From positions 62,001 to 126,000 of the forward strand of contig JACKKY010000001.1 in the NCBI GenBank assembly GCA_024236175.1: a DNA stretch of 64,000 nucleotides, written 5' to 3'. Source of the stretch: Novosphingobium sp. (GTDB taxonomy: Bacteria > Pseudomonadota > Alphaproteobacteria > Sphingomonadales > Sphingomonadaceae). The translations under genes were made by a program, and so were the position numbers. The stretch's first letter is position 1. Every line of letters starts with the position of its first letter. Of this stretch, positions 50,156-59,557 are shown piece by piece. The notes below the pieces were generated by a model. That model made no database searches, was not told the DNA's origin, and saw only the letters and a list, made by a program, of their open reading frames with translations.

Positions 50156-52879
50156 TCAGAACTTCTTCTTGACGCCAAGCACGAACATCCGGCCGAATGT
50201 GAAGCCGTTCGCATAACCATTGTCGTTCTGATCGGTACGCCGAAGAACCGGAGGATCCTGATCGAACACGTTCTTGACGTTGAGCGAGAAGGACAGGTCG
50301 CGCAGCAAGGCGCTGTCGCCCGGCACGTCATATTTGAAGAACAGGTCCACCGTGGTGAACGATCCCACGTGATCCTGGACTGGATCGCTCATGGTCGACT
50401 GGATGTCGAACCCGCCCCGATGGTTCACCGAAGCCTGCGCGCGCAGGTTCCCGACATCTGCACCGATCGTACCGCGCAGGTACAACTCGGGAGTATCGAA
50501 CTCCAGATCATCGACGACGGCCGACGTCGGACTCACCTGCGATTCGCGGCCCAACTGGTAAATGCCGTTGATCCCCAGATCGACCCCCCCAAAGCCGGTG
50601 TCCATCCGATAGCGGATGTCGAAGTCGAGGCCGTCGACTTTCAGGATGCCGAAGTTGCCGGTCCGGAAATCGACCAGTTCATAAACCAGAACGCCCTGGG
50701 AAATGAGCGTTTGGGCCAGTTCCGTACCACCCGGCCCCTGCGCGGCAAAAGCCAGCAGTTGATCTGCCGGGATGCCGCCGACATTGGTCTGGATTGCGTT
50801 GGGGAAATCGGTGAAGATTCCGACATTCGGTGTCGGCGTACTGAGGATGTCTTTGAACTCGACATTATAGTAGCTCAGTTTGACATTAAGTCCGGGAATG
50901 AAAGGCGGGCTTGCCTCGAATCCCACTGACCAGGTGTCCGCCTCCTGAGGCACCAGCCCCGGATTCGAGCCTTGCAGCGCAACTGTGAACGCACCTGCCG
51001 GCGGCATATCGCCCGGCCGAGTGAAGGCAACAAACGGGAAGGCGGAAATGGTGTTGGCGTTGGCGCGCAACAGATCGAGCGGTGTCGGCGCCGTGAACGA
51101 GGTGCCCCAGTTGCCGCGGATCTTCAGCCAGTCCACCGGGCGGAAGTTCACGGCGACCTTCGGATTGAAGGTATCCCCAAAATCACTGTAATCGTCGTAA
51201 CGCGCGGCGAGGTTGATCTCCACCATGTCGACAACCGGAATGAGCAGTTCGCCAAAGACCGAGTGCACATTGCGGGCATAGGTGTCGTAAGGCTTGTTGG
51301 ACAGCGCTCCGACCCGAATGTCGCTGTCTGCACGCAATCGGTAATCGTCGTGCATATACTCATAACCGACGGCAAGCCGTACATCGCCGCCCGGCAGTGC
51401 GAACAGTGGACCTTCGACAATGAGCCGCAGGTCGAGCAGGTCATCCTTGGCCTGTCCCGCAATGACGTTGTCCAGCACATCGGCAATCGCGGCAGGGTCG
51501 GAACTTGCGATGTCGAACGGATCGATCAGACCGGCAAGACTGGCCGCGTTCAGGCGCGACGTGTTAGGCCGGAGCAGTTCATATTTGCTGTCCGAGCGGC
51601 TCCAGTTGAGAAGCGCCCTAGCCTCCCAGTCGGCGGCAATTTCCCTCGCCACTTCGATATTGGCGCCCCATTCGCGAATACCGATAGTGGAGTTCGCTCC
51701 CGTGACGCCAAGGGCAGGAGAGAAGCTGAACGCTCCATTCGCAACCGGCAGGGCGTCGAAGACCAGGGGAGTTCCCGGAATCGGTACCGGAATCGATGGA
51801 GGCAAACCTGCGGGAACCTGGAATGATGCAGGCAATTGCGCCTGCCCGGTGAACTCGTCGATCGAAACGCTGGTGCGTTCGCTGTAGAATGCCTTCACAT
51901 TGACCGAGGTCTTGTCGTCAAGCTCCTGATACAGGCTGGCCAGCGCACCGTGCCTTTCGACCTTCGGGACGATCGAAGCATTGTCCGTTTCATCGCAGGC
52001 GTTGAACGAGCCGGGAATGAAATCGGGCGAACCCGCCGCGATGCTGGTGATCGTCGTGCCGCCAAGGACATAGTTGATCGACAGATTCGGATCGGCGCAT
52101 TCGCGGCTGAGCGGAACGTAGGGCTGCGCCGAATAATCCAGGCGCCGGATGAAGTCGCGATCGCGGCCGAACAGCGCATCGTTCTTCGCATAGCCGTAAG
52201 CGATATAGGCGGAGCCGGTGCCCCAATCCTTGCCGACAATGCCGTTGACGCTCAACTCATAGTAGTCGTCAGCGAAACCGTATTGCGCGTCCAGTTCCAC
52301 TCCGTCGAACCGGCGCTTCGTAACGAAGTTGATCGTGCCGGCAACGGCATCGGCACCGTAGGTTGCGGAGCCACCCTCGGTCACGACATCCACGCGAGCA
52401 ATTGCCGCCAGCGGAATCAAGTCGGGATCGACCGAAGCCTGGTTGACGCCGGCAGTCGCGATCCTGTGGCCATCCAGAAGAACCAGCGTAGCGGCACTCG
52501 CCGCGTTATTGGGAGAAATCTCGCGCAGGTTCGGACGCGCGATCTGAATCTGGTTTGCCGCGATCGCAAGGTCTGCGCTCGGCACCGCGTTGAAGTAGTT
52601 CGTGACTTGCGGAATCGAAGCGAGCAGATCGTTCGAGGAAACCGACGCCGTCTCCTCGATCCGCGCTTCGCCGATCTCGATCTGGTTTGAACCGACCGGC
52701 GCCTGTCCACGGATCAGCGTGCCCGTTACGATGATGTCCGCATCCTCGTAGGAATCATCCGCGGCATCCTGTGCATGAGCGCCACCGGCGATCATCAGCG
52801 AAAGAGCCATGCCGGGCAAAGCCACCCCACACCGGAGCACAGAGCGCGCAATTGAACGACGAATTGAGTCTGCCTTCAT
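50156..52879 (-). CDS. TonB-dependent outer membrane receptor of the sugar island
   Basis: A 907-aa outer-membrane transporter. A long signal peptide (to about residue 36, AHAQ) is followed by ADIIVTGTLIRG as TonB-box region, a plug with LVLLDGHRIATAG and RVDVVTEGGSATYGADAVAGTINFVT, and a beta-barrel ending in KKKF. It belongs to the RGxxG-plug class common for oligosaccharide uptake in sphingomonads and Caulobacter. A LacI-type palindrome lies 41 bp before its ATG. The PKD hydrolase gene follows 130 bp downstream, behind a terminator. It is the likely outer-membrane entry for glycan fragments. Confidence 0.93.
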   Translation of the reverse strand: MKADSIRRSIARSVLRCGVALPGMALSLMIAGGAHAQDAADDSYEDADIIVTGTLIRGQAPVGSNQIEIGEARIEETASVSSNDLLASIPQVTNYFNAVPSADLAIAANQIQIARPNLREISPNNAASAATLVLLDGHRIATAGVNQASVDPDLIPLAAIARVDVVTEGGSATYGADAVAGTINFVTKRRFDGVELDAQYGFADDYYELSVNGIVGKDWGTGSAYIAYGYAKNDALFGRDRDFIRRLDYSAQPYVPLSRECADPNLSINYVLGGTTITSIAAGSPDFIPGSFNACDETDNASIVPKVERHGALASLYQELDDKTSVNVKAFYSERTSVSIDEFTGQAQLPASFQVPAGLPPSIPVPIPGTPLVFDALPVANGAFSFSPALGVTGANSTIGIREWGANIEVAREIAADWEARALLNWSRSDSKYELLRPNTSRLNAASLAGLIDPFDIASSDPAAIADVLDNVIAGQAKDDLLDLRLIVEGPLFALPGGDVRLAVGYEYMHDDYRLRADSDIRVGALSNKPYDTYARNVHSVFGELLIPVVDMVEINLAARYDDYSDFGDTFNPKVAVNFRPVDWLKIRGNWGTSFTAPTPLDLLRANANTISAFPFVAFTRPGDMPPAGAFTVALQGSNPGLVPQEADTWSVGFEASPPFIPGLNVKLSYYNVEFKDILSTPTPNVGIFTDFPNAIQTNVGGIPADQLLAFAAQGPGGTELAQTLISQGVLVYELVDFRTGNFGILKVDGLDFDIRYRMDTGFGGVDLGINGIYQLGRESQVSPTSAVVDDLEFDTPELYLRGTIGADVGNLRAQASVNHRGGFDIQSTMSDPVQDHVGSFTTVDLFFKYDVPGDSALLRDLSFSLNVKNVFDQDPPVLRRTDQNDNGYANGFTFGRMFVLGVKKKF

Positions 52880-52920
52880 GATCCTTCCCCTCAGACCAGT
52901 GCTGCTACATATACGGTAGC

Positions 52921-52932
52921 GTTAGCGCTACC
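52921..52932. promoter_or_regulatory. LacI-type operator candidate before TonB receptor
   Basis: GTTAGCGCTACC, within GGTAGCGTTAGCGCTACC (52915-52932; 7-bp arms GGTAGCG/CGCTACC), 41 bp before the receptor start. It matches two other sites in the island. Confidence 0.6.
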
Positions 52933-53089
52933 ATACACGCAGCCGTCGCGGATGACAATTGCCTATGATTACCTATGATGGTTTTTGATTATATGTGATG
53001 TTTTTAACACTTGGTGGCCAGCATGGACGCCCGCCCAAGCAAAGCGACACGATGCGCGCTCCCACCACGAGAAATGAGGCCGACGCCGG

Positions 53090-54496
53090 CTACCCGGCCA
53101 TGTCCTCCAATTCGATTCCGTTTGTTTCGTGCACGGCCATCCGGACGAAAACGTACGACAAGACCGCAAACAGCGAATAACCGACATAGGAGAGCGCCAA
53201 GCCCGGCCACTCGACAAGCGACGGAAAGCTCACCGAAACGACAGCATTCGCGATCCACTGCGCAAAGCCCGCAACAGCCAGGCCCGAGCCGCGAATCTGG
53301 TTGGGAAACATCTCCCCCAGCATGACCCACATGATCGGCCCCCAACTCGCATTGAAGAACACGACGTAAAGGTTGGCGGCGACAAGCGCGATGAGGGCGC
53401 TATTGCCGGGCAGCACCAACTCGCCGCCCGGCATTCTTGTCCCGGAAAAAAAGGCCCAGGCCACCGTCGCCAGCGCCAGCGCCATGCCGATCGATCCCAA
53501 TTTCAGCAAGGGCCGACGGCCGATCCGGTCGACCAGTCCGATCGCGACAAGGCAGGCGCTGATAGACAGTACCCCGGACAGAACATTGGTTTGCAGCGCT
53601 TGATCCTCGGAGAAACCAACTGCTTCCCAGAGCGTCGCGCCATAATAGAAGACGACATTGATGCCGACGAGCTGCTGAAACATCGCAAGGCCGATGCCGA
53701 CCCACACGATCTTGCGAACCCGCCCGGAAGTCTTGTCGATCAAGTCCGAGAAGCGGGGCCGGTGGTGATCAGCAGCAAGGCTGCGCTCGATCTCCTTCAC
53801 CCTGGCCAGGGCAGCTTCCCGGCCGAACAGCCGCGTCAATACCTCTAACGCCTTCTCCTTGTGTCGCTTGATCACGAGATATCTGGGACTTTCCGGAATC
53901 AGCAGCAAGGCGAAAAAATAGATGACGGCTGGGACACCTTCGATCAGGAACATCCAGCGCCATGCCGGAATGCCCAGCCACAGTTCGAAGGTTGAACCTC
54001 CGGCGAACCGGGCCAAAGCGAAATTGGTGAGGAACGATCCGGTCAAGCCGACGATGATCATGACTTGTTGAATACTGGACAGACGGCCGCGGCGATCCGC
54101 CGGTACGACCTCCGATATATAGACCGGCGCGATGACACTGGCAGCGCCGACCCCCAGTCCGCCGACAATGCGTCCAGCGATGAATTCAGCGGAACTGCCG
54201 GCGATTCCTGTCAGAACGGCGCTGACGAGGAACAGCACGGCCGCAGCCAGCATCACGCCGCGGCGGCCGATCGCATCGGCGAGTCGGCCGGCGATGAAAG
54301 CGCCCACCGCGCACCCGATCAGGATCGCACCGACATTGATACCCAGGCCGAGGCTGCCCAGGCCGAAAGCGGTCTCCAGTCCCTTCTGCGTTCCGTTGAT
54401 GACGCCGGAATCATATCCGAACATGAAACCGCCGATCGTGGCGATGGCCACGATGGTGGTGATATAGCCAAAACGCGTTCGGTCAATTTCCTGCAA
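53090..54496 (-). CDS. MFS sugar porter (XylE/GLUT type)
   Basis: A 468-aa sugar:H+ symporter. The sugar-porter signatures are GYDSGVINGTQKGL in segment 1, GRLADAIGRRGV, RIVGGLGVGAASVIAPVYISEV, LLIPESPRYLV, and FQQLVGINVVFYYGATLW in segment 7. The QQLxGIN motif binds the hexose or pentose. The start is a TTG at 54496 since no ATG or GTG is available before the first segment. It is adjacent to lacI and xylBA, so D-xylose is the most likely substrate. A weak operator-like half site (GTATGCGCTAAT, 54535-54546) lies before it. Confidence 0.9.
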   Translation of the reverse strand: MQEIDRTRFGYITTIVAIATIGGFMFGYDSGVINGTQKGLETAFGLGSLGLGINVGAILIGCAVGAFIAGRLADAIGRRGVMLAAAVLFLVSAVLTGIAGSSAEFIAGRIVGGLGVGAASVIAPVYISEVVPADRRGRLSSIQQVMIIVGLTGSFLTNFALARFAGGSTFELWLGIPAWRWMFLIEGVPAVIYFFALLLIPESPRYLVIKRHKEKALEVLTRLFGREAALARVKEIERSLAADHHRPRFSDLIDKTSGRVRKIVWVGIGLAMFQQLVGINVVFYYGATLWEAVGFSEDQALQTNVLSGVLSISACLVAIGLVDRIGRRPLLKLGSIGMALALATVAWAFFSGTRMPGGELVLPGNSALIALVAANLYVVFFNASWGPIMWVMLGEMFPNQIRGSGLAVAGFAQWIANAVVSVSFPSLVEWPGLALSYVGYSLFAVLSYVFVRMAVHETNGIELEDMAG

Positions 54497-54551
54497 TGCC
54501 CCCGGCGCTCCAAGTTGCCCAGCGTCACCCCGGTGTATGCGCTAATATCAA

Positions 54552-55643
54552 TCAGGCGCGAGGGGAAACGGTCATATCTCGTGGCGGTCCATGCGATGCC
54601 CTTCGGACCAGTTCGCAGTCCAGCCGGACATGGCGCGCATCCACGCCCGCAACCGGGCTTTCCCGGACGTCGGCGATCAGCATGGCTGTCGCCTGCCGGG
54701 CCATTTCTGAAATAGGCTGGCGAATTGTGGTCAGTTCCGGCCAGATCGTCGTTGCCATCGCAGTATCGTCAAAACCGCAGACCGAAAGATCGCCGGGCAC
54801 ATCCAGCCCGTGACGATGCGCGACCGCCAGTGCCGCAGCAGCCATGTCGTCGTTGCTGGCCACTATCGCGGTCGGTGGTTCAGTGCTCGCCAGCAGCCGT
54901 TCCGCGGCCTGTAGCCCGGAGCGATAGCTGAAGTCCCCACTGACGATCAGGTCCGGCCTCGGAGCGATGTCCGCATCCGCCAGCGCCTTTTCATACCCTG
55001 CCTGTCTGAGTTCGCTGACGGTCTGATTTGGATTTCCCGAGATATAGCCAATCCGCGAATGACCTTGCTCAATGAGAAGCCGCACAAGATCTTCCGTTGC
55101 CCCTGCATCGTCGATCGTGACTGCGTAGGCATGGCGAGATGGCCGTCCCGTCGCGATTTGCGCCATCGGCAATCCAGCTTTCTGCAATCGTTTCAGCAGA
55201 CGTTCATCGTCACATAGCGGCGGCGGCAACAGGACAGCATTGGCGCGATGCGCGGCCAGCTTGCCGACCAGATCAGCCGGGCGGACTCCTTCCTCGCAAT
55301 ATTCGACGATGATCTGGGCAGCATTGACGCTGGCTTCACCCAGGCTGCCCATGAGAAATTCGCTGAGATATGCCGAACTGGGATTGCTGTAGAGCAAGGC
55401 GATACGCACCTCCCTGCCTCCGGCGAGGTTGCGCGCTGCCTGGTTTGGCACATAGCCGAGCTCCGCAATGGCAGCCTCGACCTTCTTGCGCGTTTCCTCG
55501 CTGACGTTGGTCCCGTGATTGACGACGCGAGAAACCGTCATGAGAGAGACTTCCGCAGCCCGGGCAACATCCGCCACGGTCGGGCGATTTGCGTTGGTGC
55601 GGGACTTTCGTCCCCTTGTCGGCGATTTTTCGGTCGAACTCAT
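54552..55643 (-). CDS. LacI-family transcriptional regulator
   Basis: A 363-aa repressor. The N-terminal helix-turn-helix (residues 22-42) reads PTVADVARAAEVSLMTVSRV with a hinge helix ending NLAGG, and the rest is a periplasmic-binding-protein-like sugar sensor domain (FLMGSLGEA, VASNDDMAAAALAVAH, VCGFDDTAMA). It lies between the sugar porter and divergent xylB, with a GTTAGCGCTATC palindrome before both itself and xylB. So it probably regulates itself, xylB and the other two island sites in answer to a sugar or sugar phosphate. Confidence 0.92.
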   Translation of the reverse strand: MSSTEKSPTRGRKSRTNANRPTVADVARAAEVSLMTVSRVVNHGTNVSEETRKKVEAAIAELGYVPNQAARNLAGGREVRIALLYSNPSSAYLSEFLMGSLGEASVNAAQIIVEYCEEGVRPADLVGKLAAHRANAVLLPPPLCDDERLLKRLQKAGLPMAQIATGRPSRHAYAVTIDDAGATEDLVRLLIEQGHSRIGYISGNPNQTVSELRQAGYEKALADADIAPRPDLIVSGDFSYRSGLQAAERLLASTEPPTAIVASNDDMAAAALAVAHRHGLDVPGDLSVCGFDDTAMATTIWPELTTIRQPISEMARQATAMLIADVRESPVAGVDARHVRLDCELVRRASHGPPRDMTVSPRA

Positions 55644-55705
55644 GGCGCAGGCCTAATTACCGAACTGCAAGAGAACAAGCAGTCCCCTCTTGCGAGGCAT
55701 GTCAT

Positions 55706-55717
55706 GTTAGCGCTATC
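55706..55717. promoter_or_regulatory. LacI-type operator candidate between lacI and xylB
   Basis: GTTAGCGCTATC, centred in the 107-bp divergent region. It lies 33 bp before the xylB GTG and 62 bp before the lacI ATG. It is the best-placed of the three GNTAGCGCTANC sites. Confidence 0.65.
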
Positions 55718-55750
55718 TTCATGTGAAACAAGTGCATGGGAGCGGCCATC

Positions 55751-57193
55751 GTGTTCCTCGGGATCGATTTGGGAACATCAGGTGTCAAGTCAGTGGCAAT
55801 TGACGAGGCCGGCAACATCGTCGCCCAGGGCACGGCAGAACTCTCGGTGCAGCACCCCCAGCCAGACTGGTCCGAGCAGGATCCCGAGGACTGGTGGCGC
55901 GCCGCAGAAAGCGCGGTCATGGCCATCGATCCCGCGGTCCGAGCGGGGATTGCGGGCATCGGCCTTGCCGGCCAGATGCATGGTGCGACCGTTCTCGGAC
56001 CGGACGACCGCGCTCTCCGCCCTGCGATCCTCTGGAATGACGGCCGCAGTCACCCGGAGTGCGCCAAACTCGAACGACGCACACCGCTGAGCCGGGAAAT
56101 TACCGGCAATCTCGCAATGCCGGGCTTCACGGCACCCAAATTGCTCTGGTTGCGGCAGCATGAACCTGAGCTTTTCGGTGCCGTGAAAACGGTGCTGTTG
56201 CCGAAGGACTATCTCCGTTTGCGCATGACCGGAGAAAAGGCATCCGATGTGTCGGACAGCGCTGGCACACTGTGGCTCGACGTAGGGGCCCGTGACTGGT
56301 CGAATGAGATGCTCTCGGCCTGCGAACTCAGCCGCGACCACATGCCTGCCTTGTACGAAGGGCCTCAGGTGACCGGAGCGCTGCGCTCTGACATCGCCGC
56401 ACAGTGGGGCATGACGCAAGTCCCGGTCGTGGCGGGCGGCGGAGACAATGCCGCAGGTGCCGCAGGCATCGGCATTGTCGCAGACGGCGATGCATTGCTG
56501 TCGCTCGGCACATCCGGCGTGATTTTCGTTGCGACCGACGCATTTCGGCCCAATCCGGCGGGGTCGGTTCACGCCTTCTGCCATTGCCTGCCCGGAAAAT
56601 GGCACCAGATGGCCGTCCATCTTTCAGCAGCATCATGCATCGACTGGGCGGCCCGCCAGCTTGGCTTGTCAGGCCCGGCGCATGTCCTGGCCCTTGCCGA
56701 AGATGCACGAGCGGCGAATGGTCGGGAACTGTTCCTGCCGTATCTTTCCGGAGAGCGAACGCCGCACAACGATCCGCATGTGCGGGCCTGCTTCCTTGGC
56801 CTGGATGCCGAAACAAGTCCTGCCGGCCTGGCCGCCGCGGTTCTGGAAGGCGTTGCCTTCGCGCTCGCCGACGGGCTTGACGCACTCCGCGCAGCCGGAA
56901 CCGAAACGGACGCGCTGCATGTGATCGGCGGAGGAGCCCGCTCGCACTACTGGGGCAGCATCATCGCAACCACGCTGGGCGTCCGGCTGCATTATCTCGA
57001 CGGCGGCGAAATCGGCCCTGCGCTGGGCGCGGCCAAGCTCGCCATGATGGGTGTGGCAAAGGTCAACGCATCGCAAGCCTGCTCTCGCCCGGCCATTATC
57101 GCCACCATCGAACCCGATGCCGCTCTCGGTGATCGCCTCGCCACGAAACGTGACAGGTTTCGCGCCGCCTATGACGCAATCAAGCCCTTCTGA
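55751..57193 (+). CDS. xylB: Xylulokinase
   Basis: Phosphorylates D-xylulose to xylulose 5-phosphate. This 480-aa FGGY-family kinase starts FLGIDLGTSGVKSVAID (phosphate-1 motif) with GLAGQMHGATVL and LWNDGRSHPECAKL next, and the C-terminal FGGY-type signature is GGGARSHYWGSIIATTLG. The GTG at 55751 follows GGGAG by 8 nt and gives the family's usual N-terminus; the ATG at 55736 has no ribosome site. It is separated from xylA by 11 bp. Confidence 0.95.
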   Translation: MFLGIDLGTSGVKSVAIDEAGNIVAQGTAELSVQHPQPDWSEQDPEDWWRAAESAVMAIDPAVRAGIAGIGLAGQMHGATVLGPDDRALRPAILWNDGRSHPECAKLERRTPLSREITGNLAMPGFTAPKLLWLRQHEPELFGAVKTVLLPKDYLRLRMTGEKASDVSDSAGTLWLDVGARDWSNEMLSACELSRDHMPALYEGPQVTGALRSDIAAQWGMTQVPVVAGGGDNAAGAAGIGIVADGDALLSLGTSGVIFVATDAFRPNPAGSVHAFCHCLPGKWHQMAVHLSAASCIDWAARQLGLSGPAHVLALAEDARAANGRELFLPYLSGERTPHNDPHVRACFLGLDAETSPAGLAAAVLEGVAFALADGLDALRAAGTETDALHVIGGGARSHYWGSIIATTLGVRLHYLDGGEIGPALGAAKLAMMGVAKVNASQACSRPAIIATIEPDAALGDRLATKRDRFRAAYDAIKPF

Positions 57194-57204
57194 GGAAGTT
57201 CTCC

Positions 57205-58518
57205 ATGTCCGCTGACTATTTCGCTGATTTCGACACCGTTTGCTATGAGGGGCCTGAGGGAACCAGCGACCTCGCCTACCGGTGGTACGACAAGGACCGG
57301 GTCATGCTGGGCAAGCGCATGGAAGATCATCTACGCTTCGCCGTATGCTTCTGGCATACGTTCTGCTGGCCGGGCAGCGACGTATTCGGCGCCGGCACCT
57401 TCCGGCGCCCATGGCTTGCCAGACCGAACGATTCAACGGCCGCCCGAAACAAACGGGAGGCGGCGCTGACTTTCGTCGAAAAGCTCGATGTGCCGTTTTA
57501 TTGTTTCCACGACGTAGACGTGATGGCCGATGCCGAGGATGCGAAGTCGTTCCGCGCAAGTTTCGCCGAAGCGGTCGACCATCTCGAGGAACTGCAGGCA
57601 AGGCACGGTCGCAGGCTGCTCTGGGGTACGGCGAACCTGTTCAGCCACCCCCGCTACATGGCGGGCGCGGCAACCAACCCCGACCCGGAAGTCTTCAGCT
57701 GGGCGGCAATGCAAGTGCGCGACGCACTGGAAGCAACCCACCGCCTTGGCGGGTCGAACTACGTGCTGTGGGGCGGCCGCGAAGGCTATGATACGATACT
57801 GAACACCGAGATCGGCATCGAGCAGGACAATTTCGGACGCTTCCTCACCCTGGTCGTGGATCACAAGCATCGTATCGGCTTTACGGGCACGATACTGATC
57901 GAACCGAAGCCGCACGAGCCGACCAAGCACCAGTACGATTTCGACACCCAGACTGTATATGCCTTCCTCAAGCGCTACGGCCTCGAAGGCGAGGTGAAGG
58001 TCAATCTCGAGGCGAACCACGCGACGTTGGGCGGCCATTCCTTCGAGCACGAGCTGGCCATGGCCCGGGCACTGGGCATTTTGGGTTCGGTCGATGCCAA
58101 TCGCGGCGATCACCAGAACGGGTGGGACACCGACCAGTTTCCCAACTCGGTCGAGGAATGGACGCTCGCCATGCTCGAGATCCTGCGCGCCGGCGGCTTC
58201 ACAACCGGTGGGTTCAATTTCGATGCCAAGGTGCGCCGCCAGTCGATTGACGCAGCCGACCTTCTACACGGCCATGTCGGGGGGATCGACACGATTGCGC
58301 GCGCGCTGCTGCATGCTGCCGAGATAATCGAAGATGGACGGCTGGAGGCGTTCCGCGAGGAACGATACGCCGGCTGGCAGAGCGATCTCGGTCGCTCTTT
58401 CCATGCCCCGGAAGCAACTCTCGCTTCAGTGGCGCAGCATGCCATCGATGCCAATCGCGGACCGGAACCGAGATCGGGCAGGCAGGAATGGTGCGAAAAC
58501 CTTGTTGGACGAATCTGA
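57205..58518 (+). CDS. xylA: Xylose isomerase
   Basis: Converts D-xylose to D-xylulose. The 437-aa protein is of the long (class II) type. The catalytic His102 is in CFHDVDV, metal ligands lie in IEPKPHEPTKHQYDFD, NLEANHATLGGH and SVDANRGD, and the FDAKVRR region is near the C-terminus. AGGAAG precedes the ATG. It is co-transcribed with xylB and the exported TIM-barrel gene. Confidence 0.97.
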   Translation: MSADYFADFDTVCYEGPEGTSDLAYRWYDKDRVMLGKRMEDHLRFAVCFWHTFCWPGSDVFGAGTFRRPWLARPNDSTAARNKREAALTFVEKLDVPFYCFHDVDVMADAEDAKSFRASFAEAVDHLEELQARHGRRLLWGTANLFSHPRYMAGAATNPDPEVFSWAAMQVRDALEATHRLGGSNYVLWGGREGYDTILNTEIGIEQDNFGRFLTLVVDHKHRIGFTGTILIEPKPHEPTKHQYDFDTQTVYAFLKRYGLEGEVKVNLEANHATLGGHSFEHELAMARALGILGSVDANRGDHQNGWDTDQFPNSVEEWTLAMLEILRAGGFTTGGFNFDAKVRRQSIDAADLLHGHVGGIDTIARALLHAAEIIEDGRLEAFREERYAGWQSDLGRSFHAPEATLASVAQHAIDANRGPEPRSGRQEWCENLVGRI

Positions 58519-58558
58519 TGAGGCACACGGCACGGTCTACAGTCGCGGAGGACGCAGA

Positions 58559-59539
58559 ATGCACTGCAATGACAGCACTCGTTTCACCAGGCGCACGGCG
58601 CTCCGATGCCTGGCAGGCGCCGCAATGAGCGGTCTGGCGGCCTGCGCCACGACCGCCACCGGGCAGTCGTCCTTTTTCGCCCGAACCGGCCTGCCCATCG
58701 GGCTGCAGGTCTACACTCTGGGCGAACAGGCAGGGCAGGATATCGATGCGACCTTCGCCGCCATCGCCGCGATCGGATTCCGGGAGATCGAACTACCCGG
58801 CCTGCTCGGCCATAAGCCGCCGCAGGTGCGCGCGGCGGCGCAGCGGGCCGGCTTATCCATCGGCAGCATCCATTTGCCGATCACCGGCCACGCAGGATCG
58901 CAAACGCTTACCTTCAACGGCGCTCCCTCAGCGATAGCAGACGCCCTGGGCGAACTCGGCGCAAGTTGGGCGGTAGCGCCGATGGCGCTCATTCCATCGG
59001 ACTTCCGTCCTGCTCCGGGTCAGGACATCGGACAGGCGCTGTCCCGCGCGGTCCATGCCGCGGGGCCGGACCTCTGGAAGCAAACCGCCGAAATCTTGAA
59101 CCGGCAAGCCGAGAGACTGGAACCCCTTGGAATCCGCGTAGGCTATCACAACCACAACCTGGAATTCGCACCTCTCGGGGATACGAACGGCTGGGAGATT
59201 ATCCGCGACGAGACAGACGAGGCGCTCGTCAGTTTCGAGATCGATCTCGGTTGGGTTGCGACCGCCGGGCTCGATCCGCTTGTATTTTTGCGAGAGCATT
59301 CGGGCCGCATCGCGCTTATTCACGTCAAGGACGTGGCCAAGGGCAACAAGGTTGGCCACGACCTGTCGATGATGCCGACCGAAGTCGGCTCGGGCACGCT
59401 TGCCTGGGATCAGCTCTTGCCGGCCGCTTACGCCGCAGGCGCGCGCCATTTCTATGTCGAGCAGGAACCGCCATTCTCCATTCCGCGCATAGAGGCGGCA
59501 AGGCGCGGCTACCAATACCTTTCAAGCCTTGCCGCCTGA
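58559..59539 (+). CDS. Tat-exported lipoprotein-type TIM barrel (isomerase/epimerase fold)
   Basis: A 326-aa protein with a twin-arginine leader (TRFTRRTALRCLAG), a hydrophobic stretch and LAAC, like the protein after GH2. The mature domain is a xylose-isomerase-like TIM barrel: GLQVYTLG, REIELPG, VGYHNHNLEF, FEIDLGWVATAG, ALIHVKDV and YVEQEPPF. The ATG at 58559 follows GGAGG by 8 nt and is 40 bp after xylA. Export means its substrate is probably a periplasmic sugar rather than a phosphate. It converges on the sterol-desaturase-type gene, 18 bp away. Confidence 0.78.
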   Translation: MHCNDSTRFTRRTALRCLAGAAMSGLAACATTATGQSSFFARTGLPIGLQVYTLGEQAGQDIDATFAAIAAIGFREIELPGLLGHKPPQVRAAAQRAGLSIGSIHLPITGHAGSQTLTFNGAPSAIADALGELGASWAVAPMALIPSDFRPAPGQDIGQALSRAVHAAGPDLWKQTAEILNRQAERLEPLGIRVGYHNHNLEFAPLGDTNGWEIIRDETDEALVSFEIDLGWVATAGLDPLVFLREHSGRIALIHVKDVAKGNKVGHDLSMMPTEVGSGTLAWDQLLPAAYAAGARHFYVEQEPPFSIPRIEAARRGYQYLSSLAA

Positions 59540-59557
59540 TCGCGGCTATTCTGAACT

